NCBI RefSeq assembly: GCF_932526225.1
Contig: NC_064035.1
Location: 9,845,296-9,909,295, forward strand
Direction of reading: 5' to 3'
Source: Nematostella vectensis
Lineage: Eukaryota; Cnidaria; Anthozoa; Actiniaria; Edwardsiidae
Length of the DNA stretch: 64,000 nt
Shown here piece by piece: positions 46,801-58,500 of this stretch. The notes below the pieces were generated by a model, which was not told where the DNA came from, did no database searches, and was given only the letters and a program-made list of their open reading frames with translations. Every line of letters begins with the position of its first letter. The first letter of the stretch is position 1. A program made the translations under genes and the position numbers.

Positions 46801-47094
46801 CGGTCTCAATCTTTCGGATAAAAGTTCATGTGCAGCTCTACACATATGCTTTACCATTTTCTCTCCGGGCTCACCATTTTGTGCAGTAAAATCATTGTTT
46901 TGAATGTTTTTCACGGAATCAGTGGCTTTAACTTCCGGTGCACGATCCGCCATATTGTTTTCCTCGGTTGTCGGAATAAACTGTACTTGTGGATTATTTG
47001 TATTATTTTCAACGGTAACGGGCCTAGGAGTGGAAGAGTGCCTTGAACCTGTACGTCCAAATGAGCGTGAAAGTCTTCCTAGTAACTTACGCAT
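43871..47094 (-). CDS. MYD88: MyD88, Toll/IL-1 receptor adaptor
   Basis: Six exons: 46590-47094 (ATG 47094), 46246-46437, 44889-44930, 44772-44810, 44375-44650 and 43871-44037 (stop TAG 43871-43873). Total 1221 bases, 406 residues, and every intron is phase 1. Residues ~84-165 are a death domain (AHELLSERLRPL, NWKELADLLGFNYDEI, ALIRLWEFRD). Residues ~260-400 are a TIR domain: MYDAFVCYAPED (box 1), LRLCVDYRDILPG (box 2/BB loop with its key Pro) and VVEFIWGNLARSL near the end (box 3 FW-like). The death-then-TIR order is unique to MyD88. Known MyD88 links TIR receptors to IRAK kinases and NF-kB in the cytoplasm. The linker between domains (~95 residues) is long and built from one medium and two tiny exons. 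The acceptor of exon 2 was chosen by phase; a poly-G run and a repeat element lie in the introns. Confidence 0.93.
45721..45857. mobile_element. GGCGGATCTAG-family element, copy 3, in MyD88 intron
   Basis: GAGGCGGATCTAGCTAAAG, TTGGCTCAGTGACAAAAGG, GGCTTTTTGGCAGCCCAAA and CCCTAGATTCGCTACTG match the copies near 4881 and 16157 in order. Confidence 0.8.
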
Positions 47095-47597
47095 TGGAAA
47101 TGAAATAATGTTTGTCTGACAATGTTGTCGCTTTTGATGACTTCAAATCGTATGCGCATGAAGAGGCGCGCAAAGGATGTTGGGAAATTTCGCGAAATTA
47201 CTCGGGACGAAGGACGGTAGGTAGTATTTCTATGAAGGGAAGGAAAAACCTCGTGATTACGTTGTATTTTTTTTTTTTTTTTTTGCATTCTGTTTTGAAA
47301 AACCAAGGTTAGGTTCAACACGACGTAATTTTCTAGCTTTATACTCAAGTGAAATGACGCGTACGTGATTTTTCTTCATCTTATGCTTTCTTTCCATATA
47401 GCAAGCAGATTTTTCTTCGTCGGGCGGGTGCGAATCCGAAAAAAGTGGACTTCTGATAAGTTCTGATAAAAATCTGACTACCGGGACGTTAGCGGATCTG
47501 GCTAAGAAAAATTGACTTTTAGCTCGTCGTGTTTGAAGCGTGTTCATATACTCAACTAATGTTTTTTTCATAAACGCAGGTTCGACATGCAACTACA

Positions 47598-48609
47598 TTA
47601 ACCCATTGACTCCTGGCTTTTTTTGAGCTGAATTTACAAAAAAACAGACTGAAAAAAGATACCTTCCCCCCCTATTCTGAGTTTTATACAGCCCGTCAAA
47701 GTCAAACACAGCTGCACCTAGTCAGCGGTATCCAAGCTTTCTAACAGTGCTTTGCGGTCCCCCACTTTTAATCCCTCGTCCTTGTGCTAAAGCCAGCACA
47801 AGTTGATGGTTGCTTGTACTTTTCATCAAAAATACAGCTATGAGCATATTAGGAGAGTGTCTCAGGACATCATGAAGTCTTTTGGGGCATAATTGAGTGC
47901 TTTGCTTATGGATATTTGCAAGCAAAGGTGGATTCATGATGATTTTTTCTTGTTTGGCTTTGCCCGGATGAGAAAATAATTTTCTAATGAATCACCACAG
48001 CTCTCCTAAATGCTGTCTTTTCTGAAACCAAATTGATTGCAAAATTGTTTACACTGCTCTTCTGGGTCTGTATGACCTGGAATTGATTTGTTTGGCTTCG
48101 GGGTGAAAAGACTTCTAAAAAAACCATCTGACTTTGGGGAGAGGAGTGTTGACTGGCCCTCCCCCCGTGAATTTTTCCCTGGATCTCCCAGAATGCTTTG
48201 CAATACGTAAAGACATCTTCGTGGTTGTACAAGCCTTCAAGGAGTGGACATTGTGTTTTGAGGCCATGGAAATGTACCTGGAGGATCAGAATAAAGGTAT
48301 CTATTTGTGTCTTGAGCTGTGTTTGCTGATCTCTCTCCATTGTGTGGTATTTTGAGCGTTTTATTGAGAGGGGTGATTCTGCTTTTCTCTCCTTGTTCGA
48401 TTTGAGATTTGTCAAAGAACCTGTGCTATTATTTGGCTTAAGAGTAGATGCCAACACCTTGGTTGGGTGCATATCTGCAAGACCATTTATCCCTTAGACT
48501 GATGCCTGAGTATCTTCATCTTGTTGTGTTTATTTTGCATTTATGAATTTTTTGGGTTGTGGGTACTTCCCAAAGCCGGTACAGGCCGGTTGAGGGGTCA
48601 ATGTGTTAA
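47598..48609. mobile_element. TTAA-flanked (piggyBac-like) element, copy 2
   Basis: TTAA at 47598-47601 and 48606-48609 bound a 1-kb element. The ends are CCCATTGACTCCTGGC and, inward from the right, CACATTGACCCC. The subterminal block CGGTACAGGCCGG is shared with copy 1. A minus-strand frame of 162 codons (MHPTKVLASTLKPNNSTGSL) overlaps the copy-1 frame but has no identified transposase motif. Confidence 0.75.
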
Positions 48610-48730
48610 GCAAGTAATTTTGGTATGGACTACTTTAGCCACAGCGTTAGGTAATATTTTAGAAGTTGCGCGGCTTGCGCTCAAATGTTGAAAGGAATAA
48701 ATTATTGTGTTTTCAAATAATTGCCCCGCA

Positions 48731-48757
48731 GGGTTTTGGCCCAGACGGCCAAAACCC
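48731..48757. repeat. Short hairpin, 11-bp arms
   Basis: GGGTTTTGGCC and GGCCAAAACCC are exact inverted arms around CAGAC. It might fold as a stem in RNA; no gene depends on it visibly. Confidence 0.6.
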
Positions 48758-49363
48758 GAGGAGGCATTATAAAAGCCCCCGCGTAAGGAGTTGATACCAG
48801 AAAAAATCTCAAACTGTCGTGATCTCGTACCAGAACAATGAATACAATACATCAAAAACTTTTTTCGTCTTTGATAAGACTTCTTCAGGGCAGACTGAAG
48901 AAGGTGAATCGTTACAAGCTTATTTACCATTTTTTGGCTGATTGTCAGCTCTTTGGCGTGGTTGCGAAAGGACTCATTATTAAGCTTTTTATCCATAGCG
49001 CGCGCTATTCTAGAAAATGCGCGTTTTTGTCAGTCTCGCGCGTTTTTGCGTCTCGCGCCACTATTCTGATGTAAATAAGCTTGTAACTGTGTACGCGCCT
49101 GTCATGGGCCTTTATATGACCATGGTGATGAAGAAAAAAATCATCTAACCCTCGGCCATATAAGCGACTCATCAGATTCACCGGAGGAAACAGCATTTAT
49201 CTGACAATTTAGAATATGATATATAGTTTTAGAATATGATGCTAAGTAATTATACATGTTCATTGCACAACTGTCAGTTAATGGTTAACTCGTAAAGTGA
49301 AACAACTGTGCAGATTAATGGGTTCCATGTTGAGGTTTATGTGATAAAGCAAAGGAGTATTGT

Positions 49364-49491
49364 GTAGTTCCAGAAAATAACCATACCCCCTATTGAGGGG
49401 GTCGAGGGTATGACTCCCCACCCCTCTGGAATTTCCAACCCTCTCAATGGGGGGGGGGGGGGGGGGTATGGGTATTTTCTGGAACTACACA
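49364..49491. mobile_element. Fold-back element with TGTGTAGTTCCAGAAAATA ends
   Basis: TGTGTAGTTCCAGAAAATA and TATTTTCTGGAACTACACA are exactly inverted; CCATACCCCC and GGGGGTATGG extend the arms. The centre includes a 22-base G run. MITE-like. Confidence 0.85.
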
Positions 49492-50040
49492 TTCGTACGC
49501 AACCGTCAAGCAGGATCTCACAACTGCTTTTCTCACCTTGAAGAAACAGCAAAATCTGCCTTAGAATGAAATCATTTTCCCGCAATAAAGAAACACACAT
49601 TTGCCCGACTTCCTTCTTTAAATTAATGTTACAAACATTAATAAAAACAAGTTATTTCAACTTTTGATAAGTATAGTTTTTGTGACTGAATTTGTTCCTG
49701 TTTTTGAATGTTCCAGCAAACTACAAATCGAACAATAATAATATGGAACCGAATCTATTTTCTTTTATAGAGACCTTAGGTAAAATATATAGCTGTTTCT
49801 TCATACTTTTTTTAACTGGTTATTTTTTAACGCTTAAAAGCGTTTTGTTGGTCGGTGCTATTTTGGTCATCTAACGCCGACCTAGAAAGAGTTGTTCGCT
49901 TAGTGGAGTTTGACTGGCGAAAAAAAATTGTTCGCTATTTGGAAGATGCAGATTTGTTCTATAAATGTTTTGCTGTAAATAGGTGTTGTATCGATGATAG
50001 ACACCGTCACTTTTTATGTCTCTCCATGTACTTTCATAAC

Positions 50041-50300
50041 GTTGATTGACAGTTGCTATAGTATCATATCCGGGTCATCAAAACATGGCTCTCTTTGTGC
50101 CTTGGTCCTCTCATACTCAATGTCGTTGATTGACAGTTGTTATGGTATCATATCTGGATCATCATAACATGGCTCTCTTTTTGCCTTGGAACTCTCATAC
50201 TCAATGACGTTGATTGAAAGGTGCCATGGTATCATATCCGAGTCATAATCTGTATCTCCTTGTACCACGTCCTCGACTGATTGGCGGTTGTCATGGTATT
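50041..50300. repeat. ~84-bp tandem repeat in the 3' UTR of the GalNAc-transferase
   Basis: GTTGATTGACAGTTGCTATA starts at 50041, with related starts at 50125, 50209 and, more diverged, about 50278. Units share TGGTATCATATCCGG.TCAT and CATGGCTCTCTTT. The last diverged unit runs into the stop codon of the glycosyltransferase, so the array begins at the end of its coding region. Confidence 0.8.
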
Positions 50301-53300
50301 ATAATCGGGCCTCCTCGTACCAGTCTTGCTCACGTGAGTGGAACATGTGATATAAATGAGGAAGGCAGATTCTCTGCGGCTCTAGTCCTGCTGCTATCGC
50401 TCTACAAATGACAACATGTGATTCAGTCAGTGAACTTGCAGTATTTTCATTCCCATGATGCACATGGCATGTTTGCCTTTGGCATTTCGGGGGAAAAAAA
50501 AGCAGGCAAGCAAACGAAAAAACACAAAAGTAAACAAAACAAAAAACCAGCAAGCAAGCAAATGACTAAATAATAATTATTAGTGTAAAAGTAGCAAAGC
50601 CCATTTACCTGTCCATAATTTCCCAATCCTCGCCTCCCCACTTGTGTTTAAACTCAACCTCATTCATGCCACCAATTCGGTCCCAGTCCGTTTTGTAGAT
50701 GCCCAGTAGGCCGTATCCGAGCGTGTCCCAGCCTCCCTGAGGGTACTGGGGCGAGTAGCCGCATTTGAGTTTGACTAGCTTAGGGACGAAGAGTGTGAGT
50801 CCTTCCAGAGTATGCTACAAACGAGAGAATCAGTTAAACAGTCTCTGTCAGCAGCCATCTTGTCATCCTAGCAAAGTACCAAGTGCGAAAAAGCATCCAT
50901 TCCCATCGGATGAATTAGGGAAGCTATAAATGCGATATTTTTTTATTGAATTTTGCAAATTAAGTATTAAACTTTGTTTTTAGATGGTCATTTCGGGATT
51001 TTAATAATAATGTGCCATCCAATATCAAAGCAAAAATGTGGCTGACAACGGCACTTTGATGCGCAGTGACGTCAAAGTTAGCTGGATCCATAGACTTTGA
51101 CCACGCTAGAGCACTTACAGTTCTACTAGAGTTCATGCACCATTTATCTACACTAGCAGAAAAATAGGAGCTTAAATGAATCACCTTTCTGATTGCGTCG
51201 AAAATGTCCGCGGGTAGTTTGAGATGTAGATCCATTGTGAAGACGATGCTGTGGGGGTCCTGTTTAAGATCATGTTTTAGTGCTGTTCTTATCTGGGAGA
51301 TAGGTATGTGGCATGAAAAATCACATGAACAACAGTGTAGAGCTAAAACGCGTGTGAAAATCACACGAACGACAGTATAGAGTTTACACGCGTGTGGCAA
51401 TCACACGAATGACAGTGTAGCGCTTTCACGCATGTGAAAATCACACGGACGACAGTGTAGCGCTTTCACGCATGTGAAAATCACACGGACGACAGTGTAG
51501 CGGTTACACGCGTGTGAAAATTACACAAATGAAAGTGTAGCGTTTTCACGCATGTGAAAATCAAACGGACGACAGTGTAGCGCTTTCACGCATGTGAAAA
51601 TCACACGGACGACAGTTTAGAGCTTTCACGCGTGTGAAAATCACACGGACGACAGTTTAGAGCTAACACGGGTGTGAAAATCACACGGACGACAGTGTAG
51701 AGCTTACACACTTGTGAAAATCACTCGAACGACAGTCGACACGAAGGAACGACAGAAGGCGTTATTTTAACACGTGGTAAACATTTTATGTCTCCCGCTT
51801 TCTTCTACATCTAGCCTCTTTGATAGTGATGAAATGTGATGAAATGCCTTTAGGCTTCCGTAGTGATACCTTGATTAAAGCTGCACCCTCGTTGAGAGCT
51901 TGGGTCTTGTAAAACGGGCCTTTCTTTTTGATAAGGAAATACCTTAAAAATGAAAGCACATCAGGATTTACGGCCACAACACTGACATTGCAATAACAAT
52001 GGTTGTCGGCAGAGAAGAAAGTAACAATTCGGCCTTATGCCTACGCGCTCGCCTTGTCAACATGAATGTCCGCCAGCTTACCTATCACTGATTCCGCTGT
52101 TCTCAAGCATCCTTCTCATGTCTATATCTGTGCTGTTAAAATCAATGACGACCAAGTAGAAATTCCTCTCGATCCCACTGTGGTAGAGCTGTTAGAACAA
52201 TCATTGGCAAAAATGAGATGGTCTCTGCTACTAAACAAAAGAAACAAGAAGAACCGTAAATCTGAATCAGACGTGACACTGCAAAACAATGTAAAGTTAA
52301 AAAATCGCGCGTGGGTAATGTTTTTTCTGCCTAAAAACTTGTAGTTCCCGGATGATTGCTCGAGAGCCTGGCAAACAAATATGCTGTGCGGCTCCGCTTT
52401 AAGGCAGTGCCTAAATCTATATATTAAATTTCACCTGGCTGAAACGTTGGCCTGTCCAGTGTACCTTTGATAGCTGCCTCACCAGGTCCGTGATCCATTT
52501 GCCTAGTACTAGCCTATCCAATGTACCTTTGATAGCTGCCTCACCAGGTCCGTGATCCATTTGCCTAGTACTAGCCTATCCAATGTACCTTTGATAGCTG
52601 CCTCACCAGGTCCGTAATCCATTTGCCTAGTACTAGCCTATCCAATGTACCTTTGATAGCTGCCTCACCAGGTCCGTGATCCATTTGCCATAGTTCATGA
52701 CTGGAAAAGAAAACAGCCAATGATTATGACACATAATATGCTCCTTTTGAGTTCATAGCTTCCATTTAAAACTTATAAGTTCCTCTATCATCTCCAAACA
52801 TCATTTAATACAAAAACAGGCCCTAATTCCAGACCGCAGTAGTTTAGAGATTTTGCGGAAGGAATTCGAAATTGATCAGGGAAATCGGTATTTTATATTT
52901 GCAAGAGGCTAATCACAGGGTGATGACGGGGTGCCCATCACGAATCACGGAGTTATTTTTCAGGCTTTCACGAATTACGAATTAAAAAGGAAGCTTTTAC
53001 GAATTTCGGTTTTAACTTTTGTTTTGCTCATGAATATATGATTTAATATACAGCTATTTGGAGACTGTGACTGCATTCAATGCAGTTTAAGCGAAAAATC
53101 TGTTTTATAGATCAACAACCTAAACAAAGGTCACCACGAATTTAGCAATGCGAAATCACGAAAGAAAAAATTACCCGGACCACGATTGACCCCCTGGGGG
53201 GAGGGGGGGGGGAAACTCTGATAAAAACAGACGGGGGTGATCGTCGGCAAAATCGATTTTAACCCTAAGGGATGGCACTTCGGGCGTGGTCAAAAGAATA

Positions 53301-55508
53301 TATTACCTCTAAGAGATAGCAAATTGGGCGTGGTCGAAGGATTTTTTTAAGAGATAGCAGAATCGGAGAAAAAAAACCCTTAGGAATAGCAATTGGTCGA
53401 ATTTTATACCATAAAAGATAAAAGAATTGAAAAAAAAAAGCGTTAAACACCCCCTTAGGAATAGCTGTTGGTCGAATTTCATACCCTTAACGACAGCAAA
53501 ATCGGAAAAATCCTTAAACCCCGTCTACTTTTCTGGAGAGTCCCCACCCGGGATGGAGTACTCGATCACCAGTCACGAAATTATTATGAGGCTTTTCACG
53601 GACACGAAAATACTCTTCACCACCCTGTAATCAATGATCAGTTTCCTGCAAACAACGCTAGCATTTCATCCGTGTTCAAATGAAAGTCAAACAATCGTTG
53701 TAGTTTTTTTGCGCTGCAGGAGGCATCAAAGATATGGGAAACTTGTATTACGATATGAAAAACCGGTATAACGATATGAGAAACCGGTATTACGATATGA
53801 AAAAACCGGTATTACGATATGAGAAACCAGTATTACGATATGAGAAACTGGTATTACGATATGAGAAACCGGTATTACGATATGAGAAACCGGTATTACG
53901 ATATAAGAAACCGGTATTACGATTTGCCAACACAGTTGTTTCACGAAAATAATGAGTATCATTTAATTTAATGATTGTTTACCTGTGATAACCATATAGA
54001 CGTTGACGTCCTGTCTCCAATCAAACCCGCTCGGGGAGCACAGTTTACTTTCGCTATCCTTTCGATATACATGCTCGGATAGACGCATAGCTTGTCCTGA
54101 AGGAATACCAGACAATTTTGGGTAAGTGCCAATATAGTAATTCCAGGGTAAGACTGTATCATTGGCAATGTCGTTTAAAGAAGATTACCTGAGCTTTTCT
54201 CCATCAGCTCCTGACAAGAATTCAAATTGATAAATTAGAACCTTCTCTATAAAAGCATTACCACAATAAACTAAAAGGCCTACAGAAATCTTGAAAACAT
54301 CTTCAGCAAAGACAACAAGACAACATATGTAAAAATTGGGTACTATTCATTAATAGCATAGTACCATTTCAAGAAGATATCTGCGCCCAGCCTCGTGGTG
54401 TTCCCTTGATTCAAGTTGAATCAGTTCGACCAGCTCGTACGTATCCCTGTAAAAAAAAAGAAAGCAAGATGATAATGATGATGATGGAAGATGATGACAA
54501 CGAATTCGGAACATGATGATGTTGATGATAATAATGGTGATAATAATGAGTAAATATGATACTGATAATGATGTTGAGCAATTAGTAGTGTGGAGATTGT
54601 ATTTAATGCGGTTAATCATTATGTTGCAAACGTATTTCTTTAAAGGGAAGGATACTTACCCTTTCCGTCGCTTCAGTGCTTCCATATACTCAGTAACTAC
54701 TTCGCGCGCTTCCTGTAAGATAAAGGGGGAGCTAAGTTCCTGTGCTGGGGACGCTGCCTTCTATTAGTTTTTCTGGTGGAAACTAGAAGAAAAGCATTTT
54801 GGTTCTAAATTTCCTCCATGCATCATTGATAATGTTTATTTAGAAGACAAAAGAGAGGGAAGTCTAAAAAAAGGCTAAAGATTTTTTTGTCTTCTAAATT
54901 CTTCCCTTTCCAAAGCAAAGCAATATGTGTGAAAAATCCTTATTTCACAGTCTATCGAGGTCAATGACGTTTGAACTGTGGACACAACCATCTGTTCTCT
55001 AAAAGGTAGAAATAACGACTTGGTCAAGTGAGAGTAATCTATCACTCAATCCAGTCAAGACCAAGGTGACACTTCTCTCAACACCACAGCTGGCCCGTGT
55101 GCATGTCTTACATCAAGGAAACCTGACTGTAGATGCCATTATTAAATTAGGTTGGCTTCCAATTAGGGAGCCGCAAGACTATCATATGGCCAATGCTGCC
55201 TATCAAGCAGTTACTAGTAACTTACGGCCAGAGCATCTGAAACTAGAACGTTATATTCCCACTAGAACGCTCCACCCTAGTAGTGAGTTCAGATTAACCA
55301 CATCCTATGTCCCAGACATAGATATCACGCTTCAAGGCTGTTCAACACCTTACCATCCACAGTCAGGCCCAGCAGGGACAAACATGATTTTCGCCGTTCA
55401 TGTAAAGCGCACTTTGTAGCGCAAGCAAGGACCAGACTGGCACATCAATAATTTGTCCCTTTAATCGATGTTTTTCTGCTTATATATCCATAGTAGTCAT
55501 AATCATAG

Positions 55509-55539
<31 letters not shown>

Positions 55540-58500
55540 ATAGTATTTTCAGTGTAACATAGAAGAACCAATTTCCATTGAAATGTTATTAAACTTTTAT
55601 TATTATTATATTATTATTATAAGGACTGTTTTGTTTTGAACTGTGAAACCTAATAAGACTGTTTTAAAATCATTAAAACAATTCGGTAGTGTGTTTGGAT
55701 GTCTACAAAACATCTCCCCCTATTGTCATATATCATGTGGCGGTGTGTGTAGATGTCTCCAGGTCCTCTCCCTCTATTGTCTATATCATGTGGCGGTGTG
55801 TTTGGATGTCTCCAGCCCATCTCCCCCTATTGTCTTATATCATGTGGCGGGTGAGTTTGGATGTCTCCAGCCCCTCTCCCCCTATTGTCTTATATCATGT
55901 GGCGGGTGAGTTTGGATGTCTCCAGCCCCTCTCCCCCTATTGTCTTATATCATGTGGCGGGTGTGTTTGGATGTCTCCAGCCCCTCTCCCCCTATTGTCT
56001 TATATCATGTGGCGGTGTGTTTGGATGTCTCCAGCCTATCTCCCCCTATTGTCTTATATCATGTGGCGGTGTGTTTGGATGTCTCCAGCCCCTCTCCCCC
56101 TATTGTCTTATATCATGTGGCGGTGTGTGTAGATGTCTCCAGCCCCTCTCCCCCTATTGTCTTATATTATGTGGCGGTGTGTGTAGATGTCTCCAGCCCA
56201 TCTCCCCCTATTGTCTTATATCATGTGGTGGTGTGTTCGGATGTCTCCAGCCCCTCTCCCAGTATTGTCTTATATTATGTGGCGGTGTGTGTAGATGTCT
56301 CCAGCCCATCTCCCCCTATTGTCTTATATCATGTGGTGGTGTGTTCGGATGTCTCCAGCCCCTCTCCCAGTATTGTCTTATATTATGTGGCGGGTGTGTT
56401 TGGATGTCTCCAGCCCCTCTCCCCCTATTGTCTTATATCATGTGGCGGGTGTGTTTGGATGTCTCCAGCCCCTCTCCCCCTATTGTCTTATATCATGTGG
56501 CGGGTGTGTTTGGATGTCTCCAGCCCCTCTCCCCCTATTGTCTTATATTATGTGGTAGTGTGTTTGGATGTCTCCAGCCCCTCTCCCCCTATTGTCTTAT
56601 ATCATGTGGTGGTGTGTGGGGATGTCTCCAGCCCCTCTCCCCCTATTGTCTTATATCATGTGGCGGTGTGTGGGGATGTCTCCAGCCCCTCTCCCCTTAT
56701 TGTCTTATATCATGTGGCGGTGTGTGGGAATGTCTCCAGCCCCTCTCACCCTATTGTCTTATATCATGTGGTGGTGTGTGGGGATGTCTCCAGCCCCTCT
56801 CCCCCTATTGTCTTATATCATGTGGTGGTGTGTGGGGATGCCTCCAGCCCCTCTCCCCCTATTGTCTTATATCATGTGGTGGTGTGTGGGGATGCCTCCA
56901 GCCCCTCTCACCCTATTGTCTTATATCATGTGGCGGGTGTGTTTGGATGTCTCCAGCCCCTCTCCCCCTATTGTCTTATATCATGTGGCGGTGTGTTTGG
57001 ATGTCTCCAGCCCCTCTCCCCCTATTGTCTTATATTATGTGGCGGTGTGTGTAGATGTCTCCAGCCCCTCTCCCCCTATTGTCTTATATTATGTGGCGGT
57101 GTGTGTAGATGTCTCCAGCCCATCTCCCCCTATTGTATTATATCATGTGGTGGTGTGTTCGGATGTCTCCAGCCCCTCTCCCCCTATTGTCTTATATCAT
57201 GTGGCGGGTGTGTTTGGATGTCTCCAGCCCCTCTCCCCCTATTGTCTTATATTATGTGGCGGTGTGTTTGGATGTCTCCAGCCCCTCTCCCCCTATTGTC
57301 TTATATCATGTGGCGGGTGTGTTTGGATGTCTCCAGCCCCTCTCACCCTATTGTCTTATATCATGTGGCGGTGTGTTTGGATGTCTCCAGCCCCTCTCCC
57401 CCTATTGTGTTATATCATGTGGCGGTGTGTTTGGATGTCTCCAGCCCCTCTCCCCCTATTGTCTTATATCATGTGGCGGGTGTGTTTGGATGTCTCCAGC
57501 CCCTCTCCCCCTATTGTCTTATATTATGTGGCGGTGTGTTCGGATGTCTCCAGCCCCTCTCCCCCTATTGTCTTATATCATGTGGCGGTGTGTTTGGATG
57601 TCTCCAGCCCCTCTCCCCCTATTGTCTTATATCATGTGGCGGGTGTGTTCGGATGTCTACAGCCCATCTCCCCCTATTGTCCTATATCATGTGGCGGTGT
57701 GTGTATTCAGCCTCGTCTCTCTTTTATGCTATATTCTTTGGTGACATCTACCTTTTCTTGGATGACTTCATTCCCTATGCTGATGTCCTCAGGCCCATTC
57801 GACTTGTAAGCGTCTGTGTGATCGCTGGGATAAACCTTGGAATGGCGAATCTGCAGGAAAACATTCGTCTAAGAAAATAACTTATTCTTAGGGATTATTT
57901 TCTTTTCAATTTAGGGTATTTAATTATTAAGCAACAATAAAAATTAAATTAGATCTTTCCCGATTTCAGATGCGGTGGTTGAAATAAAATGATAGAATCA
58001 CGAGTATCAAGCATTGACACTTTTTGTGTTGCAGCGACTGCAAATATTGAGACTTTTTACTAGTTAATTTATTTGAGACAGAGAGAAACTTATACTACAT
58101 TTTCAAATTCTCGTCTGGGAATAGCGCATTGTCAATCATACCACCCTGACCAATCAATTTCCTTGCTGTGTGCAGTCAAATGGTTTATGACGCGACAGTG
58201 AAAACATGAAAGCCATCAATTGTGTTAGATGGTTGATTGACTACGCGCTACGCGCGAAAGGCAGTGACAGTCACGTGCAGGAGCTAGTTGATAAAGTGGT
58301 AGAATGGTCTTGTGATAATAGAGTCCAGCTAAACGCAGACAAGTGTAAAGAACTCAGAATTTCTTTCGCCAGACAGGAGAAAGATTTTACTCCGATAAGT
58401 ATAGAAGGTAAAGAGATAAAGGTGGTCACCAGTGTAAAGCTGCTGGGTCTTACGTTAACGAACAACTTAACTTGGAACGACCATGTTACTGAGGTCACGA

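Larger units (their letters stand above)
47095..50298. other. Intergenic region between MyD88 and the GalNAc-transferase
   Basis: The first few hundred bases are the MyD88 5' flank. The rest is the TTAA element (47598-48609), a hairpin (48731-48757), a fold-back (49364-49491) and a tandem repeat (50041-50300). A minus-strand frame at 48598-48996 (KKSYQRRKKFLMYCIHCSG) has no family I can name. Confidence 0.5.

Noticed and set aside
48598..48996. Minus-strand frame of 132 codons
   Set aside because: No recognisable domain; composition and the adjacent hairpin suggest repeat-derived sequence. Left uncalled.
51306..51741. Possible CRISPR array (regular 40-bp units)
   Set aside because: Units are contiguous tandem repeats with no unique spacers, within an intron of an animal gene.
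52066..52344. Plus-strand frame of 92 codons (HVYICAVKINDDQVEIPLDP)
   Set aside because: Antisense shadow of the GalNAc-transferase exon 52082-52188, whose minus-strand reading (FYLVVIDFNSTDIDM) matches the family and splices in phase.
55643..57880. Open frames of up to 654 codons with repeated CLQPLSPYCLISCGG-type peptide
   Set aside because: Product of a 52-bp minisatellite without stops. The tail of the longest frame runs antisense across a real exon (57752-57850) of the minus-strand gene.
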